Source: Desarmillaria ectypa
Lineage: Eukaryota; Basidiomycota; Agaricomycetes; Agaricales; Physalacriaceae
Reading direction: 5' to 3'
DNA: 64,000 nt
Assembly: GCA_030407005.1 (NCBI GenBank)
Contig: JAUDYN010000004.1
Span: 3,534,001-3,598,000, forward strand
Shown piece by piece: positions 12,091 through 24,189 of the stretch. The notes under the pieces are model-generated. The model was not told the origin of the DNA, did no database searches, and saw only the letters and a list, made by a program, of their open reading frames with translations. Within the stretch, counting starts at the first letter, position 1. Each line of letters opens with the position of its first letter. A program made the translations under genes and the position numbers.

Positions 12091-13031
12091 ATGGAATCTC
12101 AACAGCTTGTCTTCCCCTCATACGCGTCTACTCCTCGTACGCCTTCACCTAGGGAGGATCCATTCTTCTCTACGTATCCTTCTCACCCATCATACGAGGG
12201 CGGGGGTTCACTACTCCAGGAGCTCTATGAAGACCACCACCACCCCTCTGTTCTTCGTCGAGCCACATTTCCATACGTGCGCGCTGACTATCCCGGTGAA
12301 ACTATCAAGTTAGAGCATACACTTCCTCCGATGCATCTTCCTCCTCCTCCTCAACAACAACAACAACATCATCATCACCACCACCACCCGCAGCACCAAT
12401 TCTACCAACCTTTCCCTTCCCCCCCCTCCCCCATCCTATACTCTTTCCCCCCATACAGGCTTACCCGTCCAACACACTGACGACGCCGCTTCCAAAGAAA
12501 CCCAATACCTTCGTAGGCGCTGCTTCAACTGTCACACCACCGAACCCCCTTCCTGGCGTCGATCCACCCTCAACCCCGGAAAGATCGTCTGCAACAAATG
12601 TGGTCTCTATGAACGCACACATCTCCGTCCCAGGCCCCTCAGATTCGACGAGCTCAGAGCAGGCAACAAGGCTCGTAAAGCAGCCGCAGCCGGTGCCGGT
12701 ATCGGTGCTCCTCAGAAGAAACCTTTATCCCCAAAGAAGGAGCAGAGTCGCAGCCCTCAGCTCTTGCCTCGCCGGGAATCGCAAGAATGGGATGATTCAC
12801 GTATGTCCTACACTCCCCCTACCTTGCTTTCATTCTAAATCTTCTTCGTAACAAGTCTCCATCTACTCGTCCTCTTCAACTTCATCGACCTACCCCTCCC
12901 CATCACCAACGACCTACCCCCATCCCCTCCCTTCACATTCGCCCTCTCCTCCCCCCATCCGCCTCCCCAACGTCGACTTTGCCCACTACGCCGATTATAC
13001 CACCCTTCCCCCAGAGGTCGTCACCGCTTAA
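12091..13031 (+). CDS. GATA-type zinc-finger transcription factor
   Basis: The zinc finger reads CFNCHTTEPPSWRRSTLN then GKIVCNKCGLYERTHLRPRP, i.e. C-x2-C-x18-C-x2-C followed by a basic tail, typical of fungal GATA DNA-binding domains. An intron (GTATGT...AACAAG, 12801-12855) leads to a Ser/Pro/Tyr-rich C-terminal exon ending EVVTA. The N-terminal part is Pro/Gln/His-rich (QQQQQ and HHHHHHH). The N-terminal frame (from ATG 12091, MESQQLVFPSY) and the finger frame differ, and no canonical donor lies between 12314 and 12458. Either an intron with a weak donor near 12296 or 12309 removes part of the CAT/CAA tract, or the repeat tract has slipped. The upstream start and this junction are therefore unresolved. 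Confidence 0.8.
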
Positions 13032-16000
13032 ACAATTTACGTTATCTATTTCGCTATCTATCTTATTTATTTATCACCCCTCCCCCCCCTTTTCCCTTCC
13101 TTCCTGTGTCTGTGTGTGTTTTGTTGTCCGGTTTTTTGTACGACTATCTATTAGACTCTCTAGTCCTTTCAAAACTCCCCCGTGTGTACTACTAGATGAA
13201 ATGTGCATGACTTTTAAGCAGCTTTATTATCCAAGTCTTCTACAAATAGCACTTATTCGCCTCCTCTTATGTTATGCGGAAAAGAGGGCCTCGTCGAGTC
13301 CATTCATTTCCCAGCGCCGCCTCTCATGCATTAGTCCTTTTCAATCCAACAACCATTCCGGTATCTCAAGCCACTCGGCGTAGCATAAACGTGTATCTAA
13401 TCTCACAAGCCAACATCAACATTAGGAAATCTTTGTCTTCCAAGACGATAATCGCACCCAGCAACGCCGCCCATATCCTAACCCCCCTTCTTCCCACTCT
13501 TGAAACTCAACATTCACCACACGCTTCTCCCGCCCAGCCCACAAGGCTATGCACGTACGCCCTACGCTCGGCGTGTCTCCGAGGTTGCGACATACGGCTT
13601 ATGGTTCCTCCCCGTCTCTTTTAATAAAGGAACCCTACGATTTACGACACCACTACCCTCGCACGTTATCGCACCACGGATCGAGATGATCACGCTTGTC
13701 TGTTTTTTTCTTCTTTTTGTCTCCGCGTCCGAGTTTGCGAGACACTGATCGATCAATCCAAGGCTACGAACACTCTAGTTGGAAAAACGAATGGGCTCCT
13801 CGCGAGTACTTGGCCTTCTCTTCTTCTTCTCGAGTCGCCGGTAACGTAGGTAAAACGAGGCCAATGTCTTCTCCTCGGATACCTCTACCCAGCCGCGAAC
13901 CTCTCTCTGGTCCTAATAATACCGAGGCACACCCCCACTCACACTTACGTTCTCAGCACCATTTGCAGCCAAATCACCTTCTCTTCTCTTGACAGACAGT
14001 GCATTTTCTCTAACATTCTTCATACCGCCTTGGGGGAAACTTTTCACGGATTGAATACCGAATATTGAATTCTCCTCCTTGGGGAAATAAATACAACACC
14101 ATCAGAATCAGTACCGAGCAACTGATATCCAGGTACTACCCCCTCCGACACAGCACTTTTCACTCGAATACCCGTTTCGAATAGCAACCACCACCAAAGG
14201 GGGCCTTCTCCCGACCTTACACAACGCCAGCATCCATCTCGTGCTTACGGCCTGTACCTAAGCAAATTATCGCTCCTCGCTCCTCCTCCTCTTTCCACGG
14301 TTTACGACACCACGTTATCGCGTTCATGCAGATGATCGAGATCAGGCTTGCGTCCGAGTCCGCGTCCGCGTCCGCGAGCCAATTATTGATCGATCAACGT
14401 TCACGAATAAAAGAATGTCTGCCTCATCTCCAACGACTCGGAGACCAAGGTCTAACCTCTTGTCTTGATTGCATGCTCACCCTCCTTCTCTTCTCTTGAT
14501 AGATCGTGCATTTTCCCTAACATTCTTCATACCGCACTGGGAAAAAAATATAAAGTTCACATCTTCTCCCATCCTCCGTAGAGATAAATGCAACACCGCT
14601 TCAGTTCAGAATTACTGTACAATACCTCACTCCCCAAGGAAATAACCACAACATCAGAATCAGTACCGCATCTCATCTCATCTGCACACCAACCAACCGA
14701 CCAACCGACCGGGGCAAGGGAAGGAAAGAATACAAATCCCTTATCCCCAACTCTCAATGACACAGGTACACCTCCCTCCCTCCCTGCCCGCCCCGCAGTG
14801 CACGAGGTTACCGTGCCCATTGCAGCTGATGCTGATCGGGACAATGTTCACTTGTCGAGTTCTCCCAACCCAACTTGACGACCAAATGAAATCCGCATAT
14901 TCCCCCCCTACCCATCGCCGACGCTAGTACGTTTCAAGCCCGAGGCAAAACACTAAAGTTAAGTCGGCGGCACTCACTAGATTGTTACCTTGTCTGCTTG
15001 TCTAGGCGCTTGAGCCGGGGCGCCTACGACCCGGCGGCGCTATACTGTCGCTTTGTCTGTTTAGCTCGCCGGTACTGCATTGTTGAATATCCCTCCTCCG
15101 TATACGGTCTCCAGATACTGCTGACATCGGAAGGACGCTAGAGTCTCATCGACATATATCTCCAGACCTCGGAAAGACGTCCAAGTCTCACTCCCCCAAT
15201 CCGAGTCGGACACTCACGCACAAGAAGCTACGTCCCACCTCGCCGACTCGGATTCGAGCGCCCACCATCCATACACCGCACCACGATTGTGCCTTCACTC
15301 TGCATCAATCAGGCGGAGAGGCTGTCGGTAAACTAAAAAGACCCCAGAGTAAACGTGACAAGGTCATGTTTCCTCCTCTACGTCAGGACTCAGCTGCGCA
15401 CGTCCCACGCCTGCGCTTGCTTCCGGCGTCGAGCCCTCGCCCGAACTTCCAGATCTCAGTTCATCCGCACCTCGGCGAGGTACACATACCGGCAGCCGTG
15501 TACACACCGCACACTTTATGTCGGGTGCGAAGGGCTTTGCACTCTGACATGCCGTGTTCTGCGGGGGCACATAGAGAGAGAGAGGTGCACTTTGTGTGGG
15601 CGAAACAACGGATGGGGGCGGAGAAAACTCCGTTGACCGTGCTTTAATTAAGACATACAAGTGCACCAGCACCGTGCCCCCCGTGTGTTGTATTCTTCCG
15701 GAAAACTTGGTTACCGACCTTCCCACCCACTTGGTGGGTGGACGGATCCATTCATGAGATCATCAACCGAAAAAAAAAAATTCTTCCGTGGGATCATAGG
15801 AGATAGGGGGCAGAGAAGGGCACCCACAGGCGTCCACATAAGCGCTGCGAACGAGTCCTAACGACTGCGGCTGGGCGTATCCGCTCATTCACCGCTAAAA
15901 CGTAATAAAATTACCAGCCGTGTGGTGCGTATTGGAAATCGTGCCCTTGGGAGGATGTTATCGCGCCCCGCGTGAAAGGAGGAGGACACGAACGTAAAGG

Positions 16001-19000
16001 CGTTATTGGAAATCGTCTGGGCGGCCTATGGATGGATGGAGATGTATACCCCTACGAACTTTTGGGAATGGAAGCTCTCCAAGGATGAAACACACACGCA
16101 TGGAGGGAGAAGGGGGAGCCAAGTCTCATCGGTTCTGTATCCCCTTCGTGAACCCACCCCGACATACCGGCGACGTCCATAGGAGCTGGGCAAAGGGGGA
16201 GATGTCGGCTAGGCATAGTAGGTCGGTGAGGAACGAACATGGGGAAATAGACCGAATAATGAGGGTACAATAGTCCGATACACGTAAAGTTCCCTTCAGA
16301 TCCACCGAACGACGAAAGAGATCTGCATGCACGATGATGGAGAAGTGAGAATTGGGGCATAATGGACGCGAGAAGTACGACGAGGTCGGATTCGCCCGTC
16401 GAACTTCTCTCTCCCAGGACGAACTGGCGAGTGGCGCAGATCTACGAATCACCGCAATCGAGACTGAATCTCGTGTCGAGTTCCATTCTCCCTTCGACAC
16501 ATCATAACGGTAATGATGATCATGTGAACGAATCATGCTCTCGAGGGCAGCGAGTCCGACATGAGCGAACATGACAAGAGATCGCTTCCGGCGGCAGCCC
16601 ACAATGAATTCGGAGGGAATGAACCTGAGTGGACCAGCCTTAGCGACAGACATCTCGAGGGAAGGAATGATTTACAAGATGATCATGATCAGATGGTCCG
16701 TGCGCGGCCCTGCAAATCCAAAACGCGACACCTCGCCCCCCAAGCCCACCTACACATTCATCCATCTAGCCTTGGAAAGGAACCATCTGCCCATGATGAA
16801 ATTGCACGGGTGCGAAGAAGCAGTTCGGGTGCACTTGGCTGTGCGGGTTTTGATAAGATAGAGGAGTATAACGCCACACGGAATTTTTCCGGGTTCTGAG
16901 ATGTACGATAGGACAAACAGCCGAGATTGGAGGCAAGGGCGAGTAGGGGCGAGTGGATGGAAGAGATTCGCGTCGAGCTGTGGCTGTGTGTAGATCACAA
17001 GCAGCTAGCAGCTACCTTACCGTCATGACATGGGCAGACAGACTATAACGAGAATGAAACAAATGAAAATCACTGCGAACGTGATCAGTTGTCAACGTTC
17101 ATCCTCCCGTGCCACTTACTGTCAGAGAGGAGGAAGACTTTACCCATAGCCAAATATTTCTGCCAACAGTTACAAATTGTTTCACGAGTACCACAACAAT
17201 CCCCCCCCCTCTTCCTTTCTAGATGACGACGACTTGCAAGTTGAAAATCCTGTCGCTGCGTAGCTTCAACCCCCTGCCACCTGGCCAGAAGCATCTCGCC
17301 TCCGAGTGATATTCGAGGTTCGAACACGTCCGCCAATCAATGATAAGTACCGTTATCGCCGCCCTCCTACAATGAAATTTTGATCACACCGGCAGCAGGC
17401 GCGGGTGTTTATTGAACACGATCGAATAGCGATCTGATAGATGATCGTGTGTTGATTCACTCATATCCGTTTCTCTGAATGGATGCTTTTCCCTGCGAAA
17501 GAAGGTTAGATATCACGGTGGCGGTGGTAGGTAATTTGGCAACTAGCCTCTGCGCAGAGTAAGTAGAACCGTCAATTGCCGATTTTCGAATGCCAGTAAT
17601 CGAAACTGCCTGCCATGATTGATCACGTCGAAAGCTGTGACCATGCGTAAACTTCACGGTAAGGCACCTGCTCCACGAAGATTAAATAATCACAACGTTA
17701 AACTACTGTCAGGGAAAGGCGGCATCGTACCGGCATTTGGAAGACGTTGCAAGTTGACAGAGAGATTTAGTTTGGGGAAAATAGAATGAATACATTTCAG
17801 GGTCTTCGGCGGGATGCCCGAGTCCTAGCGTACGCTGCGTGTCGTCCTCCTCGGACAAAGGAACTAAGTCACAAGAATGCTTGACCCTGGATCAAACATG
17901 CACTCAGAGGAGTGCCAGTCGGACTGGGGATATGGGACAGAGTGATTGGGGTCCAAGTACATCGCGCGAGTCCCTGACAAAACGATTTGGATTTACAATT
18001 CGTTCGTTGAATTTGTGTTTGAGATATCGTCGTGATTGGACGCGTGCGCATCGAATTCGCGTCGCCCTGATGCGCCATGTGCATGTGTACCGAGCTCATA
18101 AGGTTGGTGAGAAATTTTCGATATATCGCGTTAAATTTCTCCGGGAGGTGCTGTCAAGTGGTGGGAGTTCTGTGTACGTTTCTGTGTGCGAAGAGAGCGG
18201 GCGAGTCGGAGAGGGGCACTGCTGGTTGTCTAGAAGTCGTGTGGTAAACGGATTTTCGATCGACGTCGATCGCATGCAGTCTACCCTGGCGCATGCACTG
18301 AATTTGGTATGAAGGGGGCGGGATAGGAGCGTGTAATCCGGAGTAAGATTGCAAGTCCGCCGCCGCCAACAGGGTATGTAAAATCAAAAAAATCAAAGGC
18401 CTGGATGCAGGATAAACAAGGTCGTCAACTGAAGAAGACACCGGTACGTACGCACAGCTTTGAACCTTTTGAAAACTGACGTTGCCGATCTCTGGATCTC
18501 TACGCATAGTAGAATGATAAGATATTCGACCGACTGAGTGGAAATCTGATGCGCCAGGGGCACAATGTGATGCGCATTGCTTCGTGTAGTCCCCCAGGGA
18601 GTTAGACGGCCCCGAATCCTCGGATGCTGAAGAACTGTGGGCTTGAAATCTGGTGGACAACATGCGCAATGAGAGTTCCTGGTGAAAAAGAAAAAGCTCC
18701 TGAGACAGCTATATCGCGAATTCAAATCATGTGGTCCTTTCCGGATGTATATGGCGTCGAAATGTCACAACTTGTAACCACACAACATCCGAGTGCACAG
18801 ACTATAAGTAAACAAGGTGATGAAACAAGGTAAAGAAGAGGACAGCGGACCGGAGCGGGAAATGTCGGTATTTTGACTTGATTACCTACGCCATCATCTT
18901 CCTCCTCTTCGACATCCATCATGATCGCTTCCTGAAAATCCTAATCGCAGGCGTGGATCATCTGTCCAATAGTGGCAGACGAGTGCTTATTATAGGCAAA

Positions 19001-22000
19001 CGAGTGTTCACAGTCTGATCCTGCTATAACCACGTTTTCGAAGCCGGCGGTTGCGGCATGTACAGCGATTTGAGCAATGATCAAATACGACGACTGACTC
19101 CTTTCATCTCGATTACTGCTGTAAGCCCAAATTTATTTACCTGCCTTTCCCATGGTAAAAACAAAACTCATAAATGTTGGATATTGGAGTTGCTTCAAAT
19201 TAAAGATAGGAAATTCACAGGTTAAACGTGTCCCCCGACGGCTTCTTTGCGCCATGGAGCTCATGAGGTTTCCGAATGGGTTATCTTCCACTCCCTCAAG
19301 CCCAGTTCACAGTACCCGGACCCCGAGTATTGTGCCGCGGGAAAGACCCCTTTATATACGGTAAGTGGTGCTGCGATTATATCATTCATCCCTTTTAGAC
19401 AGAAATTACACACGTATTTACTACATTGTATTCCCATGTTCGGCGACGGGCACGACTGGACGTTGCCCACCTACTTACCTAGATCCGCTCTACAAATATG
19501 TGTCCATGTTCAGCTGCCAAAACGGGGGCCTTATAAACGCAAAAGGTCTAGTCGTAATCCATTCCAAGTTACACCTTGCAAGCACTTCCTATAGATACCT
19601 TCCCCCAAACTCGACGTAGGGGTATGTCTCACCGCAGGGTCGCTAGGGACCTAAGGTCACCAGGCCCAAACCATGAATTATAACTCCCAATTTGTCCGGA
19701 AAAACAAAGACACCCAAATGCTCATTTATGTCGGTGTTTCTCGCGCGTGGCCACTCCTGATGACCTTTCTTCTCTTTCTTTTCGACGCGAAATTCATGAA
19801 CCTCGGCGCTTCCCTGAAGAATCCTACAGCTGGGCTGGTGTTATGATGTCATATAGGTATCAACAAGTTCCGGGGGTCTAATCGCCTGCAGTAGAACATT
19901 CCCACAGCTCTGCCTTTTGGGATCCTTGGACGTTCCAACCCCCCGTAGTGCTATGAGATACGCAAGGCGATAGAGCCCTAGACCATATTGACAGCATCCT
20001 TCAAATGTTGACGCCGTTCGCGGGATCCCGATACTTTCCTTATCGACACTTCTTTATTTGTATTTGCCTTGTTTAAGCCCGTTGACTCCCAGAAGTATGG
20101 GGGAGGGGAACAATCCGAAAGTGAGTGAAGGTCCAGGGGATCTCGGTCTGGCACGCCCTTTGTAACGGTAACTTAAGCGACCGCGGTCGCCATTCTCCTG
20201 GATCTTGAAGTGGGGGAACGATTTCGAAAGGGAAAATGAAGGTACCCGTAATTATTTGGTTACAAATGGCCTGCCGGAGACTGCCAGCGCGATCGTCGTT
20301 AATTTATGCGAGTCATGTTTCTTCTCAGCACATGTTTTTGACATGGGGCGCTTGAGTGGAAACATGAGAAACATTTTGAAGAATGCGGATTTATGTACGT
20401 ACAAAATACATAACTGAGAAGAGACCATGGAGCACCCGCTGGATGCAATTATAATCCACATAACCGTATGATAACGTCGCCATTCGTGCAACTAATTCAA
20501 GTCAGAACTGACACTATTTCCAAATTGCCTGTGGCAAGGGGGACGTGCTGCGGTGAGCTTGAATCACGATTGGAGAAAGCCCAAAGATAATCGGCGGGTA
20601 TTGGGAAGGCAAACTTCCATTTCTAGATATTCTATGGAGCACGTTCTATCTATGTCCCCAATAAGGCATTCAACTGATACAATGAAAGCGCTTGAATACA
20701 AGGCCGCATTTGTTCGACTGCTATAGAAGCTATTGTTTTCTGGAAAGAATGGAAGGGTCATCGCGACAATAGTTGAGACGTATACAAGAGCCTTGTACTC
20801 TCAGTACCTGTTATTAGCGTCCCCTTATATCGGCTATATCGGAAGCAATTTCCTTGGTATGTATTTACATAGGCAGGGTTGCATACCACCATTACTAACT
20901 GCTGTCGTCCTTACATACATGTAAGATCTCGCAGTAATCTGCATATTGTATAGCGGCAGCTATATACGTCTCCAATACCAGTTGGAGGTCGTCAGCGTGC
21001 TACTGTTGGCAATGGCTTAATATGTGGGTCGTTTCAAAGCTGCGAGCGCTGAAATCCCCCTTACATGACGAAGATTGGAGCAGCAATGGAAAAAATATTT
21101 TTACGCAGGTTCTAAGGTCAAGCCCACAAGCCAGGGTCCAGGGACACCCCAGCACCTGGAATGGCGTTCAGACCGGACTCCCCAGATAACTGTACCGTCT
21201 CGTAAATCCTACAGAATCCTAGTGAAAGAGGTAGATGCAATTTGCGGGCCAGAATTTGCAGAGTGGGGACAGGAATAAGAAGTTCTGAGCCGCATTCAGT
21301 CGAGCGTTGACGGTCCCTGACTTTTGCCACGTCCGTTTCACCGAGGGGAAACAAATAGCACAGCGATGGGAAGTACGTACACTGAATAGGTGAGGATAAT
21401 GTAATCATTCACGAGAATAATCCCGTAAAATCAATCATTGAGATGTTGCGCTGGTAGTAGCTGAATCTAAATCTCAGACCTTAAAGTTATAATTGGATGC
21501 CCAAATGACTCGTCATTTACGCTGGACCGGTCGGGACAGCACTTATCGAACGGAAGAGCTTCAGCGCCTATACCACGGCTGTTTAGTACAGTCTTGATAC
21601 TGAACGTGGTTCTCCCGGGCTTTGCCTGTGTAGTAGGGTCTATCCGAAGTTCACGGCAGAACGCTGGGAATACACACCTTGTTGAGGGTTTGGACACTGG
21701 TACGAGAATAGCATCGTCGCACAGCCTCTTCAAACCGTGTATCTGCGAGGGTCATAGGGGGCCCATGAAAAAAGTGGAATTTCTGGTAGGCCATACTCGT
21801 GGATCCATGGCACGGCTCGATGCATGCACATGCACTTAAAGAGGTTCGGACGAAGGCACCGACCGGGGCGAGAACCAAAACCCTTATCTTCTTCTGAAGC
21901 AGTTGAAGGAGAGTGTTAGGTATTATTGACCGTGTCATCCTGTGGCATAGAAGCCTAGATTCTAGGCGCAGGGAAGTCAGGTTCGTGGGGAAATGCGGGC

Positions 22001-23189
22001 CGTCACAGGGTTTGTATGAATCTCACCTGAGCCCCCAGCATCTCATTGGGTTAGAATCGTTTCGGTGGTAAAAATTTGACTTCGAAATCCGAGGACTGTA
22101 CTGGCATAAGACTTGGTGCCCTGAAAGTTCAATTCATTGCAAAGTCAGCAGTATACAAGCGGGGCGGCGTCCTTCAGGCACCCACCAACTTCGGCTGCAT
22201 AACAAAACAGCGAATGACGCGCGCGAACTACTGCTTTCAAGTTGGGTGGCATGTGAACGAGTAGATAAACACAATATATCTGGCGTCTTCTTGGTGTGGC
22301 GTCGGTCCGCAAATACATTATGATTTCCGAAAGGCGAAGAGGATGAGCCCTATTATCCTAGTTTCAGGTTGCTGTTAACAGGATCCTTAAGCATGAGGGT
22401 GAAAAGCGAAATTGGGAACCACATGGGAATGAAATGGACATTCCTGGGCGTCGTTGTACAGTAGGGACAAGGCACCACGTTGAGAAGCATCAGGTGAGAG
22501 TGACGGTCTCTTACTTAGCTTGGTGGCTTGAAAATTTCATGAGTGAAGGCGGACCTTGTACCCAGGTTAAGAGATAATAATAGGGATTCCGTGTGGAGTG
22601 GTCGCTAGTAGTACGGGATCTACACGGAGGCTCCTTTGAGCAAGGAGAGACTTGTATGGTCATGTAGATAGAGATAGACTCCTCGTGGCCAGTTGACGTC
22701 TAACCGTCTACGTCTTAGTACAATCGAAGGTCTTGGGTGAAACGGTGTGGCTACCGCTTTTGGCCACCTTAGACTTGAAACCATGGGCGTTTATCATACT
22801 TTGGACAGGGCCTTTGTAAATCCATCAGATAGCGAAATGCGTCGTGGTACAAGAATATCATTACTCTCAAGAAGACTTTAGGACACAGCTACTTACAAAT
22901 TCTTGCACAGCCGTCCATGCTAACGATTCTTGAGACTTCGGTTATGTAGATGAGCACGGCGTTCAGAACAGTGTAAATGCTACATCGTCAGGCGACCCTC
23001 TGTTAAAGATACCGCCGGCTTTATCTCGATGGTTCCCGGACCGCGCACATCTCGAGTTCCTCCACAATGCCCTATGACCTCGGCGTGGCGCCACAATTTA
23101 CCGAAACTCGTCACACCCAAAACACACACCCAATCGAGACAAAAGCATATGGTTCTTGAATGAGGAGATGGCGTATCGGAGTGAGTGGG
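13032..23189. other. Gene-poor 10-kb interval
   Basis: No open frame here shows a recognisable domain or a chain of consistent exons. The longest frames (minus 16126-16653, minus 18154-18669, plus 17839-18312) have no familiar motifs. Small scattered frames occur throughout and look like chance. The interval holds one diverged duplication (13.63-14.65 kb, listed separately). Base composition is near 50% GC and is not obviously repeat-derived. Confidence 0.5.
13630..14650. repeat. Diverged tandem duplication of about 650 bp
   Basis: Blocks repeat in the same order and orientation. TTTACGACACCAC occurs at about 13641 and 14301. A GATGATC...A(C/G)GCTTG segment is near 13686 and 14330. GACTGATCGATCAA-like sequence is near 13745 and 14386. 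A TCTCTTGA-AGA-GTGCATTTTC-CTAACATTCTTCATACCGC block is at about 13984 and 14492. AAATACAACACCA/AAATGCAACACCG is near 14090 and 14585, and ACATCAGAATCAGTACCG-like sequence is at about 14101 and 14652. The offset is about 510-660 bp with indels. The copies have diverged and neither encodes a protein. Confidence 0.5.
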
Positions 23190-24189
23190 TCAATGACCAT
23201 ACGTCTGCTTGGCAGACTTGACATAGGCCATTGGACCGTTCACTAGATCGCGGTTCTCGGCAGCAGCACCGTCATGATTCGTGGCATGTTCTGAGTCGTG
23301 GCGATGAGGTTGCGCCGAGAACCTTGTCAAGAACCTGGAATTGTACGAGAGACCCTTTGCAGCCAGTCGGCTAAGAATCCAGTGCGCCAGGGAAACTCCT
23401 GGTAATAGACCCATCAAATCCTTCACGTCCCAGTAATCTCGATGGTTGGTAATGTGACCTTGTTCGTTGAACGAGAGCCGTGTTATGACATGAAGTTTAA
23501 AGTGGAAAGGTGAGGGAAGAGATAATGACGTTCCAGGAATAGGCAATGATGGAGAAGCAGGGTGGTAATTGTATGACGAACGGACTAACGAATCGGTGGA
23601 TAGGGCAGAGCGATGAAACGGGGCACGTTTGTATGAATCAATGTGGATGCTTGGAAGAACAAGGATGTTGAGGGTATGCTCTATAACAGCCTTTCTATGC
23701 CCATCTATACAATTTGTCAATGATCAGTTCATGACTGAGAATGATTTCATTGCTCACCGAAGCTCTCGTGTTCGCTGATATCTCCGACCTCGTTCCACAC
23801 GCGCAGGGCTTTCAACAAGGGGTTACTGGTGTCTTCTGGCGGTTTTAGGTGAAGAAGCGTATAGAATACCGCGAGTGGCTGGGGAATGTCAACAGCATGT
23901 AGTCGCCTGCCCAACTTGAAGATGTCAAAAATAATGGAACGTGACGTTGCCGTGAGCACAGGGTTTTCGTATCTAGAATATTAAGAGACCCGTCAACGCA
24001 TTCGACAAGTCACAACACGTTTCTTACACTGTCAATCTGTTAAAAACGTCCACCTAGCAATAGAGAACACGACTCACTGGCGCTTGACTCATAAAATCGA
24101 TCGATAACATCCGAAGACAAGGTGAGTTCTCCATATATCGTATAGCAAATTTCGAGGGCGGTAGCACGGACAGAGGCTATCGACTCCAT
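23190..24189 (-). CDS. SnoaL/NTF2-like domain protein, conserved in fungi, function unknown
   Basis: Three exons (24189-24074, 23972-23758, 23704-23190) give 281 aa. The start MESIASVRATALEIC is followed by FYESSAS and, after splicing, YENPVLTATSRSIIFDIFKLG. A C-terminal exon carries HVITRLSFNEQGHITNHRDYWD and DLMGLLPG. The FY...YENP...TSR and N-E-Q-G-x-I-x-x-H-x-D-x-W-D patterns are typical of SnoaL-like (NTF2-fold) fungal proteins, which form a small cone-shaped pocket. The second splice (G|GTGAGC...TATAG) is clean. For the first, the canonical GTGAGT donor at 24077 gives the wrong phase; the in-frame choice is GTCGTG at 24073. A weak donor or a frame lesion is therefore possible. Confidence 0.68.

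Noticed and set aside
16126..16653. 175-codon minus-strand frame and the overlapping plus frames
   Set aside because: Open on both strands with no recognisable motif, so not supported as a gene.
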